DNA of 64,000 nt from Cristatella mucedo (lineage: Eukaryota > Bryozoa > Phylactolaemata > Cristatellidae), in contig WPIO01000025.1 in NCBI GenBank assembly GCA_009760855.2, positions 5,180,001 to 5,244,000 on the forward strand. The letters run 5' to 3'. Of the stretch, positions 50,035 through 61,533 are shown one piece after another. The notes beneath the pieces were generated by a model, which saw only the letters and a list, made by a program, of their open reading frames with translations, was not told where the DNA came from and searched no databases. Every line of letters starts with the position of its first letter. Positions within the stretch are counted from its first letter, which is position 1. Position numbers and translations under genes: made by a program.

Positions 50035-51060
50035 ACAAACATTTTATTAGCCTCATGTCATGTCCCAACACTTTTCGAAAAGGCTGTAGTCAGGCCAGTA
50101 CTCGGGAAACCGACACTAGCCCAAGAGAACTTGGGCAACTTCCGCCTAGTCTCCCTTCTACCGGTCCTGTCAAAGACACTTTAACGAGTCGCGGTAACCA
50201 ACTGAACTCATACATTGAAACTTCAAATCTTGCTAGTAAGTTCTAGTATGGTTTTAGAGCTATTCACTCCACAGAGTCAGCATTGCTTCGGGTATATAAC
50301 AACCTTCCTATGAATGCAGACATGGGTAGATTATCTCTATAGAGCTGCACAGCAATATTAAAACTCGGCGATGCTTAGAGATAAGTATCTCTGCTTGTTT
50401 TGCTCGATCCTTAGGTAGCTTTTGATACAATAGATCACCCAGTTTTTCTTGAGTGCCTCTCATCTCGCCTAGGCATCACTGGCACTGCATTGCAATGGTT
50501 CAGGTCCGACCTCAGTGGGAGACTCCTGAGTATTGATGTGAAGATATAAAGATCATCCGAGGAACCTCTGAAATATGGGGTACCTCAGAGCTCCGTGCTT
50601 GGTCCCGCGATTTTCACGGTTTATACTCTCCTTCTTGCCGATGTGATTGCCAGGCACAATCAAGGCTTTCACTTTTATGCAGATCATACTTAATTGTGCC
50701 TTTGCTTTGTTTCCTGCCAGCCCTCCAGAACATTGAATTCTCTCAACTTCCTTGCTGCATGTACTGATGACATTCGCACATGGTTGATAGCAAACTTTCC
50801 TAAACTGAATGATGACACAAACCAACTAACTGATGATGCGCAAACCAAGTGTGGATCAGAAATTGGAAAGGCTAACGCTCAAAATCGACTCTGCAAGGAT
50901 ATTTCCTGGTGAATCTATACGAATCTAGGTATCATGTTCCAATGCGACCTTTCATTAGACTACCAAATGTGCTCCACAGTCAAGCCTGCCTACTTTCAGC
51001 TAGTTAACATTGCTAAAATTTGGACTTATTTAGACATGGATAAATCTAAAAATTTAAAAT
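50035..51060 (+). mobile_element. Family A LINE, 5'-truncated RT copy
   Basis: Reads LASCHVPTLFEKAVVRPVLG, then an NFRLVSLLPVLSK block, FRAIHSTESALLRVYNN, SSRLGITGTALQWFRSDLSG, KYGVPQSSVLGPAIFTVYTL and FHFYADHT (the YADD box mutated to YADH). Later TWLIANFPKLNDDTNQLT. It parallels the 31.56-34.47 kb copy but lacks the 3' end. Confidence 0.8.
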
Positions 51061-52660
51061 AAATTGTTCATGAATTCGACCGAAATTCAATATACCAGTG
51101 CTCGGCAAGCTTAATAGTGTGACCGAGACTAAAGGATACGCTGCCTCCCGCCCGACCACCATCCGGTCTACGAAGCCCGCAGGCCACTTTACTGTCGCTG
51201 GGCTAGGGAAAGAAGAGCGGCAGTTCAATTAAACCTCTTTAAAACGATATCGCATTGCGCCAACAATAGCATGCGGATGAGACAGAACTGCTTAGGAGCC
51301 CTAAGTACGTTAAGCTACGGGGGACGGGGGAAACAGCGAAGCCATCGTTCCCGACGTGGGAGCACACTCGCGTACTCGAGACCTTTTGAAGACAGCAGCA
51401 ATTTACACATATACCAGCCAAAATGACATCGGTGCGACGTCGGCTGAGGTTACGGGGACTCACTAGCGCGGTACACCTCAGCTCGCCGAGGGCTCCCGCT
51501 CGCGTAGGGGGCTACGAACAACATGCTACAGGAGAACGCGAAATATACAAGCCATAAAAGCAGGCGAGCTTATTTCCAGCCAAGCTCACGCGTGGGGTCC
51601 TCGTGGCCTTGTGTTGGTGGCCTCATCGTCAGCGAACGCCAGACATCCATTTGGATGTTATGCTGAGCGAAGCGATAGCGCCAGCTAACTCGACTCTACC
51701 GACGAACGTCGGGTATCCCAAATGCCAAGAGATGAGTCATCGCACGTCCGGGCTCAAGCTCAAAATTCAGACATTACTCGAGCCGGTTACCCCTATTACA
51801 TAACAGTAATCCCAGGCCGCCGTACCTCGTCTGGGTACATAGTATCGAAACGGTGGTGCACTGGATTATGTGCCAGATTATGACTATTATGATGTCTTTC
51901 ACGATTCCGGAACTATAATGACTAAGAACCGGTTGTGTCCTAATCTTTGGTTATGAGCCATACAATTTCCTTAAGTCTTGTAATATTCAGTCCGTGTTGC
52001 TTTAGCCTTTGAGCCAGGCAGAGGTTCAGCTATAGGCTTTAAGCTAGGCGACAGTTCGGCGGCGGCGTTCTGGGCACTTTGCGCGAGTTGCCGTGCGGTA
52101 CGGCCGATACTAGACGCCCGTAACTCTCCGTCACTGTCGAAAAGACTTCTCGGCGCTACGGATTTACCCTTGTATCTGCATTTGGCCTGAGCCTTGGAGC
52201 TAATTTGAGCTCTAGGCCACCACGTGCCTTTGATGGACGTCGTGGCCGCTAGTTAACGTGCGTGACCCTTCGTCTCTGACAAACAGACTTCTCTGAGCTA
52301 TGGCTGTGGACTTGTTACCGGAAGGCATGCGCGCTCTTTATTACTGATGCGTTCCGCTACCGTTGGCTTGCCTGCAGCATGCATTGGTGCTGCATCTATA
52401 TGTCTCTAGCCACGATACAAGGCTTAGAGCGTAAAAAATATTTGCTGTGCTTGGGCTGAGACGGGCACGGCTACGAGCACTGCGTCGGCAGCCTAATACG
52501 GTCTGAACGTGGAAGCCGCTACTACCCGCTCGTAGAGCAGCAGCACCACACGAATTCCCACGACGACGTCGTCGTCGTCACCATCGTATGTCATGTCATC
52601 GATTGTTCTACGCGATCCATGTATATCGCAAAGAGCCATTTTTGCTCCAAGGACCCGGTC

Positions 52661-53551
52661 ATGGGGAATGTATTTCCTCCCAGTTTATTTGTTGTCCTCT
52701 TGTTTTCAACCTATTGGATCGAACACACTTTTGCAGGTAATAGCTTTTCTTCAAGCCATGCGCCGGCGCCGATAAATTGGCGCAGTCTTGATTAAATTCC
52801 TGTATCCAATCGCTTAGAAAATGAAACCATGGCCAGTGAATTTTACGCGTGCATCAACAAAAGCCTCACCGAAGAACTCGCTGTAAATACCGGAGGCATA
52901 TCTGCGATTAGTCCACGCAACGTCTACGTTAGAATGACGTGCGATATCCGAGGTTATGCGGACGGAACAAGAGCATGGTGGGAGCAAAGGCAAAGCGACG
53001 GTACATTCCTTGTAGTTGTGTCCACCTACAAGAGAGGTCCGGTATCTAGAAACAGTCAATTCATCGCCGACCCAAGAATCTCTGCGTCTCTGAAGTGCAA
53101 CGCATCTACAGGGATAGACGTTTTTGAATTGGTTGTTTTCTTAGGTAGACCTAATGATTTTGGCTCTTATAGGTGCAGCGTTGCACCACTATTTGGAACG
53201 CCGCGACAGCTGAACGCAGGAATGTGGCAATATAGCGTCCTTCCAGAAATAGACAGCTGTTTTACGATAAAAAATAGCCTCTTTGCGATTTTATGGTGTC
53301 TGCTGAGCGACTACGATCCTGCCCAGGGTCATACCGTTACATGGTCATTCGATACGTCGGGCCAAAGTGTGGTGCTCAGGCCAGGCTCCGAGAGCTACTC
53401 CCGCGTGTTTGCCGACTACTCGACGACATTTTCCCTGTACATTCGAACGGCGGCGCTAAGCGAATACCAGCTGTACGCGGTCAGAATCCACGATAGGAGC
53501 AACTTTGTTCTGTCAAGCAGGCAGCTCAAGTTTAGTGGAAGCAAGGCCTAG
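52661..53551 (+). CDS. Secreted two-Ig-domain protein (two exons)
   Basis: Exon 1 (52661-52736) starts at ATG, encodes a signal peptide (MGNVFPPSLFVVLLFSTYWI...HTFA) and ends in phase 1 at G|GTAATA. Exon 2 (52818-53551, after CGCTTAG) continues in phase to TAG, giving 269 residues. Domain 1 (about residues 50-155) has an Ig fold signature: B-strand Cys67, WWE at 79-81, and D-x-G-x-Y-x-C ending at Cys145. Domain 2 (about 170-265) has Cys173 and Cys186 but no F-strand Cys. Sequons NET, NKS and NAS fit a secreted glycoprotein. No transmembrane segment follows, so it is probably soluble. It is clearly related to the minus-strand gene at 57034-58032. The function is unknown; recognition, adhesion or immune roles are only guesses. 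The ATG at 52829 could start a shorter form without signal peptide. Confidence 0.82.
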
Positions 53552-53569
53552 CCAAAGATTGTCTGCTGT

Positions 53570-53738
53570 ATATGTACAGGCAATACATGTGCGAATGCTT
53601 AGCCTGAATTGCGTTGCGATTTTTGCACCACAGACTTACCAACTTTCTGCGGCGCGTGATGAAATCACTCTATCTTGGTATGTGCACTTTCCGCGTAAAA
53701 ATTGCAATGGAATTGTGATAGAAAATCGGCACGCCTAG
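53570..53738 (+). other. Short open stretch after the plus-strand Ig gene
   Basis: A possible acceptor (TTTTTGCACCACAG) precedes QLSAARDEITLSWYVHF and ...VIENRHA before a stop at 53738. ITLSWYV resembles an Ig B-C strand. It could be a fragment of another Ig-like copy or an alternative last exon. Weak. Confidence 0.2.
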
Positions 53739-53844
53739 TTCGGCAATAATGCATACTAATGACTCCGAGAGTAACCGCCGAGATAGCTCAATAAGCCTTG
53801 CAAAGTACTTTTGCCGTTTGGAGTCGTGTTGCTCAACTAGGTGA

Positions 53845-54022
53845 GCCGTGATGGCACACTAGGTAAGATGGATGCTTTTCAAGACCTCGCACCCGAGGTC
53901 GTGGGTTCGAATCCTGTTGTGGACAATTGTTTATCGCCACTGCAAGCGGCGGTGGTAGCCGTAAAGGCTCTTCTGTCGCTATACAAAATAGGCTGTTAAC
54001 CAGCTAGTATTTACTTATTTAA
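53845..54022 (+). repeat. SINE-1 copy
   Basis: AGCCGTGATGGCACACTAGG, B box GGGTTCGAATCC, and body with AGGCTCTTCTGTCGCTATAC and TATTTACTTATTTA end. It lies about 300 bp past the plus-strand Ig gene. Confidence 0.8.
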
Positions 54023-54375
54023 CTAAAGTTAGTCATTGCTTTTAATCAAGAATAAAACCGCGCTCAAGAGCCAACGAAGTGTGCTGTCATACTGTACCTG
54101 CAGTGATTTTTAACTACCGTAAGCTCTCGGTGATCGATTTTTATTCAAAGTCACCGGAGAATGAGCGACTGGGCAAGAAGTGTGTTGCACTATCGCAGCC
54201 ATGTCCGTCGGTCGACTACTTAGCTCATTTTACAACGCCCGTCGAATCAGGGCTCCTGATTTATCTATCAAGGCCGACCGTCCTTTTTCTAGGAGTGCGT
54301 CTGCAGGCGCGCATACGAGGAGTTATGAACGCGAAACGTTGCGATTGCGAAGCAGCGCCGTCGCCATCGCCGCCT

Positions 54376-54439
<64 letters not shown>
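54376..54439. repeat. (CCG)n trinucleotide repeat in CpG-rich DNA
   Basis: About 21 uninterrupted CCG units; the surrounding 54.3-54.85 kb is rich in CpG. No convincing gene is attached to it: both strands are open only because of the repeat. Confidence 0.95.
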
Positions 54440-57033
54440 ACGCCTTCGTTGTACGACCGCCGGCGCGCAGTAGCAGCGCTCCTGCACTGTTCCGGCATCG
54501 GTTCGCTTGGGTAAATGAAACTGCGCGAACGACGGACCGTTCGCCGCCGCACGAATTCGGAGTCGTCGCGGCTGCCGAAGCGCTTCCCATTAACGAAAGC
54601 GAGGCCCCCTACCAGGGCTCGGTGCGGAGCAGAGCGGCTGCTATGTAGCTGGGAATTGCAGCGCCGCCGCCAGGTGCGGCGCCGGGCACGAGTCGCTACG
54701 TCAGCTCTCGGCGGCCAGCGGCAGCGCGAGAGCGCGAGCTCGAGCCATCGGAATGCGCCACGCCCCCTCCTCCTTCGCGGCGGCGCGGCGAGAGCCCGCC
54801 TGCGCTGCGCACGTCATCGCCGCCGCTCTATTCTGGGCCCAAAGCTGAGCGCTTTTTTAAATATCGTCTATTATTGCCGTTTATTGCCCGTTATATTGCC
54901 GTTGGCTGAGAGCCTGGAGCTGCGCCCGAACGCTACGTGCACGAAACTCTTACTCTGCGTTACTCCATCTAAAAAACGTCGGCGTCATTCATGTGGAGAA
55001 GCGGCCGCTGCGGCTAGCCGAAGGCGAGTCGCCCAGTAGAGGCCCCGCTAGAAAATCTCAAGCTCCATTTCGGGGGTGCCATAATCTGCGCTTCGAATGT
55101 GCACCGACCGGACCTCGACTGTAAATTAACGCACACTCCAATTTTGAAGAACCCACAGTTTGGCAATGAAGGAGCACCTCTCGGCATGCCGCTACAGATT
55201 GGCCTGAAAGGAATTTAGCCATTCATAAATTTTGACAATATGATTTACCCCTTCCAATTTCCCGCCTATTTCCTAATTGCTACTGCCTCAGATGTAAAGA
55301 AATAGCCACTATACCCCACAAACATGGCCTGGCCTTGGTGATCACGACCGCGATAGAATAAAAGTAACAATTTCCGATGTGAAAACTGACCAATGCGCTT
55401 TTTGTGATTCAAATTTTTGCCAGAAAGACTGTCCCAAAACCTGCGGAAACAAGGAAACTTCGTGAAACCGCCTCAGAGGCCCGTCAGAAATGATACGTTT
55501 TGAAGACTCCGATGACCTCCCAGCCATTGTCCCATACTTCAGGGCACTCGGTAACACCCTGAAAGTACAAAGTAGTCCTCTTCAGACTCGACCGACAGCC
55601 TCTATACCCTCACTGATGCAGTGAACATTAACCTTAGGAGTGCCCTTGACGAGCATGTTCTCGTGCATTCTGTCCGCATTCTGCCATACTAGGAAAGCTT
55701 CCGTGTACATTCCGTATCGCGATAGGCATTACAGGCTGCTCGCGAAATTTTGAGCGCTCTCTGTGCCCTTTGGTGTGCTGCGGTTGTAAGGGCTGTACAT
55801 TGAATTATTCGCGCACACACTTCAACTGGTGAGGGTTATGTAAAAGTACCAGTGGTGCGTAGTCTGTCGAATTACGCAAGGCCGGAACACCAGACTGCCG
55901 TGTCGGGGGAGGGGTGGTGCTGGGTCCTTAGAACTGCTTCAATACGGAGCTAACCACATAGAGGTGATCAAAGTTCCGTCGGCGATGCTGTCTGACCCGG
56001 CTTAGCCCTAGCCGATTTATAGATCTTATGCTTGCCTTGTAGGCAGCGGATCTCCTGCGAGTTGGTTCACAGACGACGACGCATCGCGCCATCTTTATGG
56101 ACCAGCGAAGACATTTAAAGCGCCTTTCGTATTGGATGATGGAGACACAGCTACGGTCAGCGTCGATTGATCTGCGCAAAAATATTTCACCGGGCGATTC
56201 GAAAACTTGACTTCTGGATTCTCAATTCTTGACGTTAACTCCGAAGCCATCGGTACGACTCAAATCTTGGCTACGCTCTTGCATACGTGCGAGTCCGTAT
56301 TTCCCCATATCAATAAAAACCCACCAAGCGTAGGCCTTTTTTTATCAAAGCTTATTTCTTCGGAAATACTACCGTTGGTGCGGTTGCGCCCATTGCTTGC
56401 CATGCTTCTGTCAGTTTACCCAACTTGATAGTGCTTTCCTTAGATTTTCCCTGCTGACATCACAAAATCACTTTCGGCTGGCGCTATACGTAAGCGAGAT
56501 AATGGGCTCGCCGTTGTATGCGCCATGCAGCAGCTCACAAGTATCGCAAGATAGACGCTTCCAGAAGCTTATCTTATCGTTCGTGGACATATCGGACTGA
56601 AGAACCCACTGCTTCCTTACACGCTGTCTCTAGTGCTCGTGCATTGCGGTTGCTCAGCGCTCGCGAGAAGAGACATCCGTCGCTAGCAGCTGCCGGAACT
56701 TTAATCTTGGCGGGACGTCTCGTCGGCAAGCGTGCGCGCCTACCTCGCCGATCTGTACGACGCGCCTAGCTGCGGCTAGATATAGAAACGGCACCGGGCG
56801 GCCACGTTGCTTTACTGACGACTACGTCCTAAGACGAGCGCGATAGCAGCTAGCGCGCTCTTTCCGACGCCGGGCTTGCGGAGCGCTGAGCTGCAGATGG
56901 CCGCCATTGTATGCATCGGCAACGACTCGGCCACCAGCGATGCCTCTAAGGGGAAGGACGGTAGGAAAATAAAAATAGCAGTCGGTCTCGCCCGTCGGCC
57001 GCCACCGTTCTCGGCTACTAGAGAGACGCCGTT

Positions 57034-58032
57034 TTAAGGCGTCGTCGCGGATATGCGCGCCAGCGGGGCCATCGCGGCGGCGGCCGCCGCCAAAAGCAGC
57101 CGGGCGGCGCCACAGCGGCGGCGCGTCGACGGCGGAGCGGCTCGGGACGACAGGGAGTCGCCGACGTAATAGCCGCCGCCGCCAGGCAGGAAAACGTCGA
57201 AGAGGTCGACGCCTAGAGTGATTTCTGCGCTCAGTACGGTGGAGAAGGTTTGCCCGTAGATTTCGACCACGGTGAAGTTGTACTTGCGGTCGCGCTGCTT
57301 GTCCTCGTCCACTTTTCGAATGGCAAGTGAGTAGGCGCCATTCCTAGCCGGAAATGCCGTGAAATCGCCGCGCTGCGACGGCACTTTGATCGCGTCGCCA
57401 AATCGCGCGGGCGGCCACCAGTAGACGCTAGTCGTGTCTTTAAACGTGTACGTAGCCGTCTGACACGTGAGCATAGCGTAGCTGTCCGAGTCGTTGAAGG
57501 TCGTCGGCCGGTTCTGCCAGCAGTTCACCGTGGGTTGAGACCTCGTCACCTTTATGGTGTTCGCCGAAGTGTTGGTTACCGCGGCGGTCCTGGCCCCGCA
57601 GCGGTATTCACCGAACGCCCACGCTTCGGGAAAGCGCGGCAGGAAGGCGAGCCGGTAGAGGACGAACGCGCTCGCCAGGCCGTCGACGCGCGGGCTGTAG
57701 TAGGCGGGGTCGGCCACGAAAAGCGGCGGGTCTACCGCGGCCAGCGAGGTGGTCGCGATTCGTACGTACTCGCCCACGTCGAGCTTTCTTTCCCAGTAAA
57801 CCTCGTCTCCGTCCAGCCACGAAGGATATATTTTTGCCATGCAAGTAAGCAAGATATTACCAGGATTGTAGTCCAAGAATTGCTGGGCGTACACGACGGT
57901 GCGACTATCGTAAATCCGCGCCTCAACTTCCGTCGGAGCGCGCGTGGCAGTCGGCTTGCAGGCTGCGGCTGGTCGAAAAGCGACGGCGGCGGCGGCAGCC
58001 AATAGCGCCGCGAAAGTGCGCGAGCGACTCAT
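57034..58032 (-). CDS. Two-Ig-domain extracellular protein with hydrophobic C-terminus (single exon)
   Basis: 332 residues from ATG 58032 to TAA 57034 in one open frame. Residues 1-24 form an Ala-rich signal peptide. Domain 1 has B-strand Cys64 (NILLTC), Trp80 (VYWERK), the segment PPLFVADP, and F-strand GEYRC with Cys145. Domain 2 has Cys171 and Cys190, YWW near 205, and a strand KYNFTVVEIYG without the F-strand Cys. Sequons include NTS and NDS. The C-terminus (RLLLAAAAAAMAPLARI) is hydrophobic and preceded by small and basic residues, so GPI attachment or membrane anchoring is possible. Layout and motifs match the plus-strand gene at 52661-53551, which it faces tail to tail 3.5 kb away, but this copy has no intron. 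The surrounding DNA is CpG-rich. Function unknown. Confidence 0.85.
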   Translation of the reverse strand: MSRSRTFAALLAAAAAVAFRPAAACKPTATRAPTEVEARIYDSRTVVYAQQFLDYNPGNILLTCMAKIYPSWLDGDEVYWERKLDVGEYVRIATTSLAAVDPPLFVADPAYYSPRVDGLASAFVLYRLAFLPRFPEAWAFGEYRCGARTAAVTNTSANTIKVTRSQPTVNCWQNRPTTFNDSDSYAMLTCQTATYTFKDTTSVYWWPPARFGDAIKVPSQRGDFTAFPARNGAYSLAIRKVDEDKQRDRKYNFTVVEIYGQTFSTVLSAEITLGVDLFDVFLPGGGGYYVGDSLSSRAAPPSTRRRCGAARLLLAAAAAAMAPLARISATTP

Positions 58033-58369
58033 AGCTCACGGTCGGCCGGGAAGCTTCCGCCCGCGAGTCGCCGGCGTCCGGGTCTCCTCGTGCGCTGCAG
58101 GCTCGCTCGCGCGGTGACGTTGATCAAGAGGTGACGCAACCGAAGGTGGCGATGCGTTCGGCTGTCCGCCTCCTGGATGGCTCCCTCGCCAATAGTGAAC
58201 CGTCGCTAGGATCGTACGGATGCCTCAGCAAAAAAAAGATGTCGCTGTAGGCCGCCTCCGCAGCCTCAATTCCGTAGAGGCAGAAGAGCAGCAGGCACTA
58301 TCTAAAGGAAATATCTCGTGCGGCGATACTCCGCCCCATGAGCTGAGTGTGTTGTGAGCGAAGCTACTT

Positions 58370-59075
58370 CACAATAATAGTAATAATAATAATAACACAT
58401 TTGCATACCACTCAAACAGGACTAAATCTCTTTCTGGGCACTTGACCGCAGAAAAGCGAGCGTACAACAGTCACACACAACACAATGCACAATTTCAGCT
58501 AGTATAAACACGTGACAGGTAATTCGCGAGGACGGAGAAAATATTGCGAGGCACTGCTGAAATTCAACTTCGCTTTTAAATTGCATCAAGCCAGAGGATG
58601 TCGTGATGTCAGTCCGTGGTGAAGTCCAGGCTTTGGGAGCACACGAGCGAGAGGCATGGTCTCGAAAGGATTTGAGGATGGGCAGGGGTACAGCTAAACG
58701 ACTCGAGCGAGAGGAGCGTACGCTACGCCTGGGAAGAAGCCACGAGAGCTGGCTGTTTGTCCGGAGCAAGAGAATAAAGCGACACAAAGTGACCGATAGA
58801 ATCGTGAAGTCGAGGATAGATAAGATTGATAACTAGCTGATTTAACAGCCTCTTTTTGTATAGCGACAGAAGAGTCTTTACGACTATCACCACCACTTGC
58901 AGTGGCGATAAAAGGTCGCCCAACACAGGATTCGAACCCACACCTCGGGGCCGAGGTCGTGAAAGCAACCGCCTTACCCAGTGAGCCATTACGGCTCGCA
59001 AGTCGAAACCCTCAAGCTTTACGAGGAGCCAAAGCTGATTGGTGGAGAGCGATGTAGTGCATCGCGGCAGGCGTT
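58370..59075 (-). mobile_element. Family A LINE 3' fragment split by a SINE-1
   Basis: (TAA)n tail complement at 58370-58450, then GGCTTTGGGAGCACACGAGC and further coding sequence to 58813. It resumes after the SINE-1 at 59000 with the segment that translates to STNQLWLLVKLEGFDLR, matching the LADLHWLPVKQRIDFKV region. Confidence 0.75.
58814..58999 (-). repeat. SINE-1 copy nested in a family A LINE
   Basis: CAGCCTCTTTTTGTATAGCG and GGATTCGAACCCACACCT mark the reversed SINE. AAGTCGA at 58807-58813 and again at 59000-59006 is a likely target-site duplication. Confidence 0.8.
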
Positions 59076-59204
59076 CACGTGTCAGTGCTGACCGTCGTAG
59101 CAGAGCTAGCCGGAGCAACCGCGCTGACCGATGCTGCAGCACTAACCGTAGTCACAGCTGTGACCGTCGTAGCACCTGGCGGCGTCTCAGGTCTTGTCAT
59201 CGTC

Positions 59205-59545
59205 GAAGTGTAGTTTGTATGTACGTGTGTATGTGTGAGTTGTATGCCGGCTCCTCTGATGAGCCTGCGATGTGGCATGGACACAGGCCAGTAACCCGCT
59301 AGTGGCCAGATGGTGGATTCACCAACAGGGTCGGCCGATGCACAGCTGTGGTCCGCCTGTGATGTGGTATGGACACAGGCCGGTAACCCGCTGGTGGGGA
59401 GATGGTGGACTGGAGAGTGGAGGAGGGAGAGTCGTGTGAGAGTAGGGGCCGAGGGGAGCCGTGGGCTCTTCGGCTCCGTGCATTGGTAATAATCTGTCGG
59501 TGTTGGGCATCGGCTGGCTCTCTGCTGTGCGAACAAACGACACTC
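59205..59545 (-). repeat. Unclassified interspersed repeat, copy 2
   Basis: Reversed copy of 4845-5145: GCCGGCTCCTCTGATGAGCC, two subunits with CACAGGCCGGTAACCCGCTG, and CATCGGCTGGCTCTCTGCTG. Internal spacer lengths differ slightly. Confidence 0.7.
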
Positions 59546-59924
59546 TTAGTCGACAAATAGTTGTATCCTGCTCTGTTTGCACGCGGCTGACAGGGAATGC
59601 CTAGCCGCTGCCTCGGCCGATTCCAGCACGAATCTATTTGGATTTTGAAAACGATTAAAAGCTACCGCTTCGTCCTCATTCATTATTAACCTACCACAAA
59701 ATCAAATTCTTTTGACGAAGAAACGCCATTTTAGAACGTATCATAACCTATCCAGTCGTGATCAAGGGTTGCCAACGCGTCAGTATTTAGGTTTCTGTAT
59801 TCTCCTTGCCGAAACATCCTACCACCACATTACGTCCACTGGAGAACCCATTTGTGTCATACGGAACTGGCCACCCTACGGCGATGATGACCAGCTAATA
59901 TGGCATTGTCTATTTACAGATTAA

Positions 59925-60335
59925 TAATAATAATAATGCATTTGATATAGCCCCTTCAGAGAACTCAATCTCTTTCTAGGCAGTTTATAATTCCTGCAAA
60001 GTAAGCACGATCAAATGGTTAGTGGTAGCATGCTCAATAAACAACAAGAATAACATGGCTAGTGGTGACATGCACAAAGTCAGCATGCAAGTTTGGTTAG
60101 TGGTACCATGCACAGTGTCAGCATGCATAAGCACAGAGGACGAATTATTTTTGATTGAGCAGACTTTCGGCAATGGGCTCAGTGCTTATAATAAAAATAA
60201 TAATACATTTGTGTAACACCCTCAGCGAACTGAATCTCTTGCTAGACACTTTACAGATACTGTATGAAAAGCATTACCAAATGGCTGGCGGTAACATCCG
60301 CAAGCACATAGTTTAAGCATGTACATTCACACGAA
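59925..60335 (-). mobile_element. Two adjacent family A LINE tails
   Basis: (TAA)n starts at about 59923 and 60190, each followed by the reverse tail sequence (CTCAATCTCTTTCTAGGCAG; CTGAATCTCTTGCTAGACAC). Two separate 5'-truncated insertions in the same direction. Confidence 0.7.
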
Positions 60336-61127
60336 GAACGCCTATCAGCATCGTTCTACTAAACAGCGGATGACAATTATTTTCCGCATCAGATCCAGTC
60401 AGTACAATGCACGGAGATTGCTGACACGTCTACCTTTAATCACACTACCTCGGGTAACTTACTCATTGCAGCTAATACAGCGTTCTTACGTCGTCGTTTG
60501 GCACAGAGCCAGCTCACTTCTCGCTAATCCCTCTACTAAGAGCACTGAGAGCCGATATTGAAAGTGAGCGGGCTGAATATGAAGCAATGACGCTGCATTA
60601 GCTGGCTGGTCAAGGGGACTGGACAGGGCAGTGACGACGGAGACCCGGGCGAGAGCGGCTGCTCCCGCACTGAGAGCGCTTCCGCCGTATACCCGTATGT
60701 CCGTTGACGCTCGAGCTAAGGTGTTCGTGCGTGTGCGCCATTTCATTAAACTTCAGTGTACTCGTCCGGCGCCCGTTCCATTCCATGAATGCATTGTTTT
60801 TGCACTGTGGAGCGATTGTTCGCTCTGAGCCCACTCGACGGCTGGCGGCAGTTTGTGGTAGATGGATGTCCCCGCATGGATAGATGCTGCCGATGCGGAT
60901 GGGGATGCATCGCGCCAAGGCTGGCGAGTCATCGGCCGAAAGCCGTCGTCCGTCCCTCAACCGCTCACAAGCCGGCGGCTGCTTTCTGATCCCTCGGAGG
61001 GCCAATGCCCAATACTCACTGCCTCGCAAATCACGTATCCTTGCTCATTTGCAACTCAGAATTGGCATGGCCTAACTCTTAACTGTTTAAAGTGATTGGC
61101 CCCAAGGTCACATCGGGGGGGGGGCAA

Positions 61128-61320
61128 GGTAATGTAATGTATCTCCGTCCGTTACTCCACAAAGCCATAAAGACTATGTGGGATGTCGAACTTCACAACC
61201 CAGTCGTGGGTTTGAGTCCTGAAGCAGGCAATCTCTATTGCCCACTGCGAGCTGGGATGCTAGTCGCTCAAGCTCTTTTGTTGCAATGCGATATAGGCTA
61301 TTGCATAAGCCAACCACTAC
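61128..61320 (+). repeat. LINE B remnant followed by a SINE-1-like copy
   Basis: TCCACAAAGCCATAAAGACT at 61155-61175 matches the family B 3' end. The following GTCGTGGGTTTGAGTCCTGA and TGCCCACTGCGAGCTGGGAT match SINE-1 with divergence. Confidence 0.55.
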
Positions 61321-61533
61321 TTCACTTTTATTGGCCGTGAAGGCACTGCAAAACTCTCTTTCTGAACGAATTTGCAGTATTCGCTCAGTATGCCTCTATT
61401 TCAAGACCAGATTTCGTTCTTTCTGTCTGACCCTTGTTGTGTGCTGGTGTCTCCAGCGGCGGCTGTGCTAGTGGGAGTCTCACGCAGACACAGCGGGCGT
61501 ACTCCAAACGGGCACATATCTATGGGAGCGCAA

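Larger units (their letters stand above)
48141..52660. other. Probable 5' region of the minus-strand SLC17 gene plus LINE-bearing intergenic DNA
   Basis: Contains the GA-rich tract, a CpG-rich patch near 48.9-49.1 kb that is a plausible promoter or first-exon region, the LINE copy at 50.0-51.1 kb, and unrecognised sequence from 51.1 to 52.6 kb. No other exon could be supported. Confidence 0.5.
53739..57033. other. Intergenic DNA between the two Ig genes
   Basis: Holds a SINE-1, the (CCG)n region and CpG-rich sequence. Short open frames at 55342-55557 and 55928-56179 (minus) do not match anything I recognise. No supported gene. Confidence 0.5.
58033..61533. other. Repeat-rich intergenic DNA right of the minus-strand Ig gene
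   Basis: 58.03-58.35 kb is CpG-rich and is the likely promoter side of the Ig gene. The rest is a LINE with nested SINE, unclassified repeat copy 2, and two LINE tails. The stretch 60.35-61.1 kb is without recognised content. Confidence 0.5.

Noticed and set aside
54079-55039. Poly-proline, poly-alanine and poly-glycine open frames around the (CCG)n repeat.
   Set aside because: Open on both strands because of the repeat and CpG richness; no family motif or splice support.
57535-58005. Open frames on the plus strand opposite the minus-strand Ig gene.
   Set aside because: Shadows of GC-rich coding sequence; only the minus frame has signal peptide and Ig motifs.
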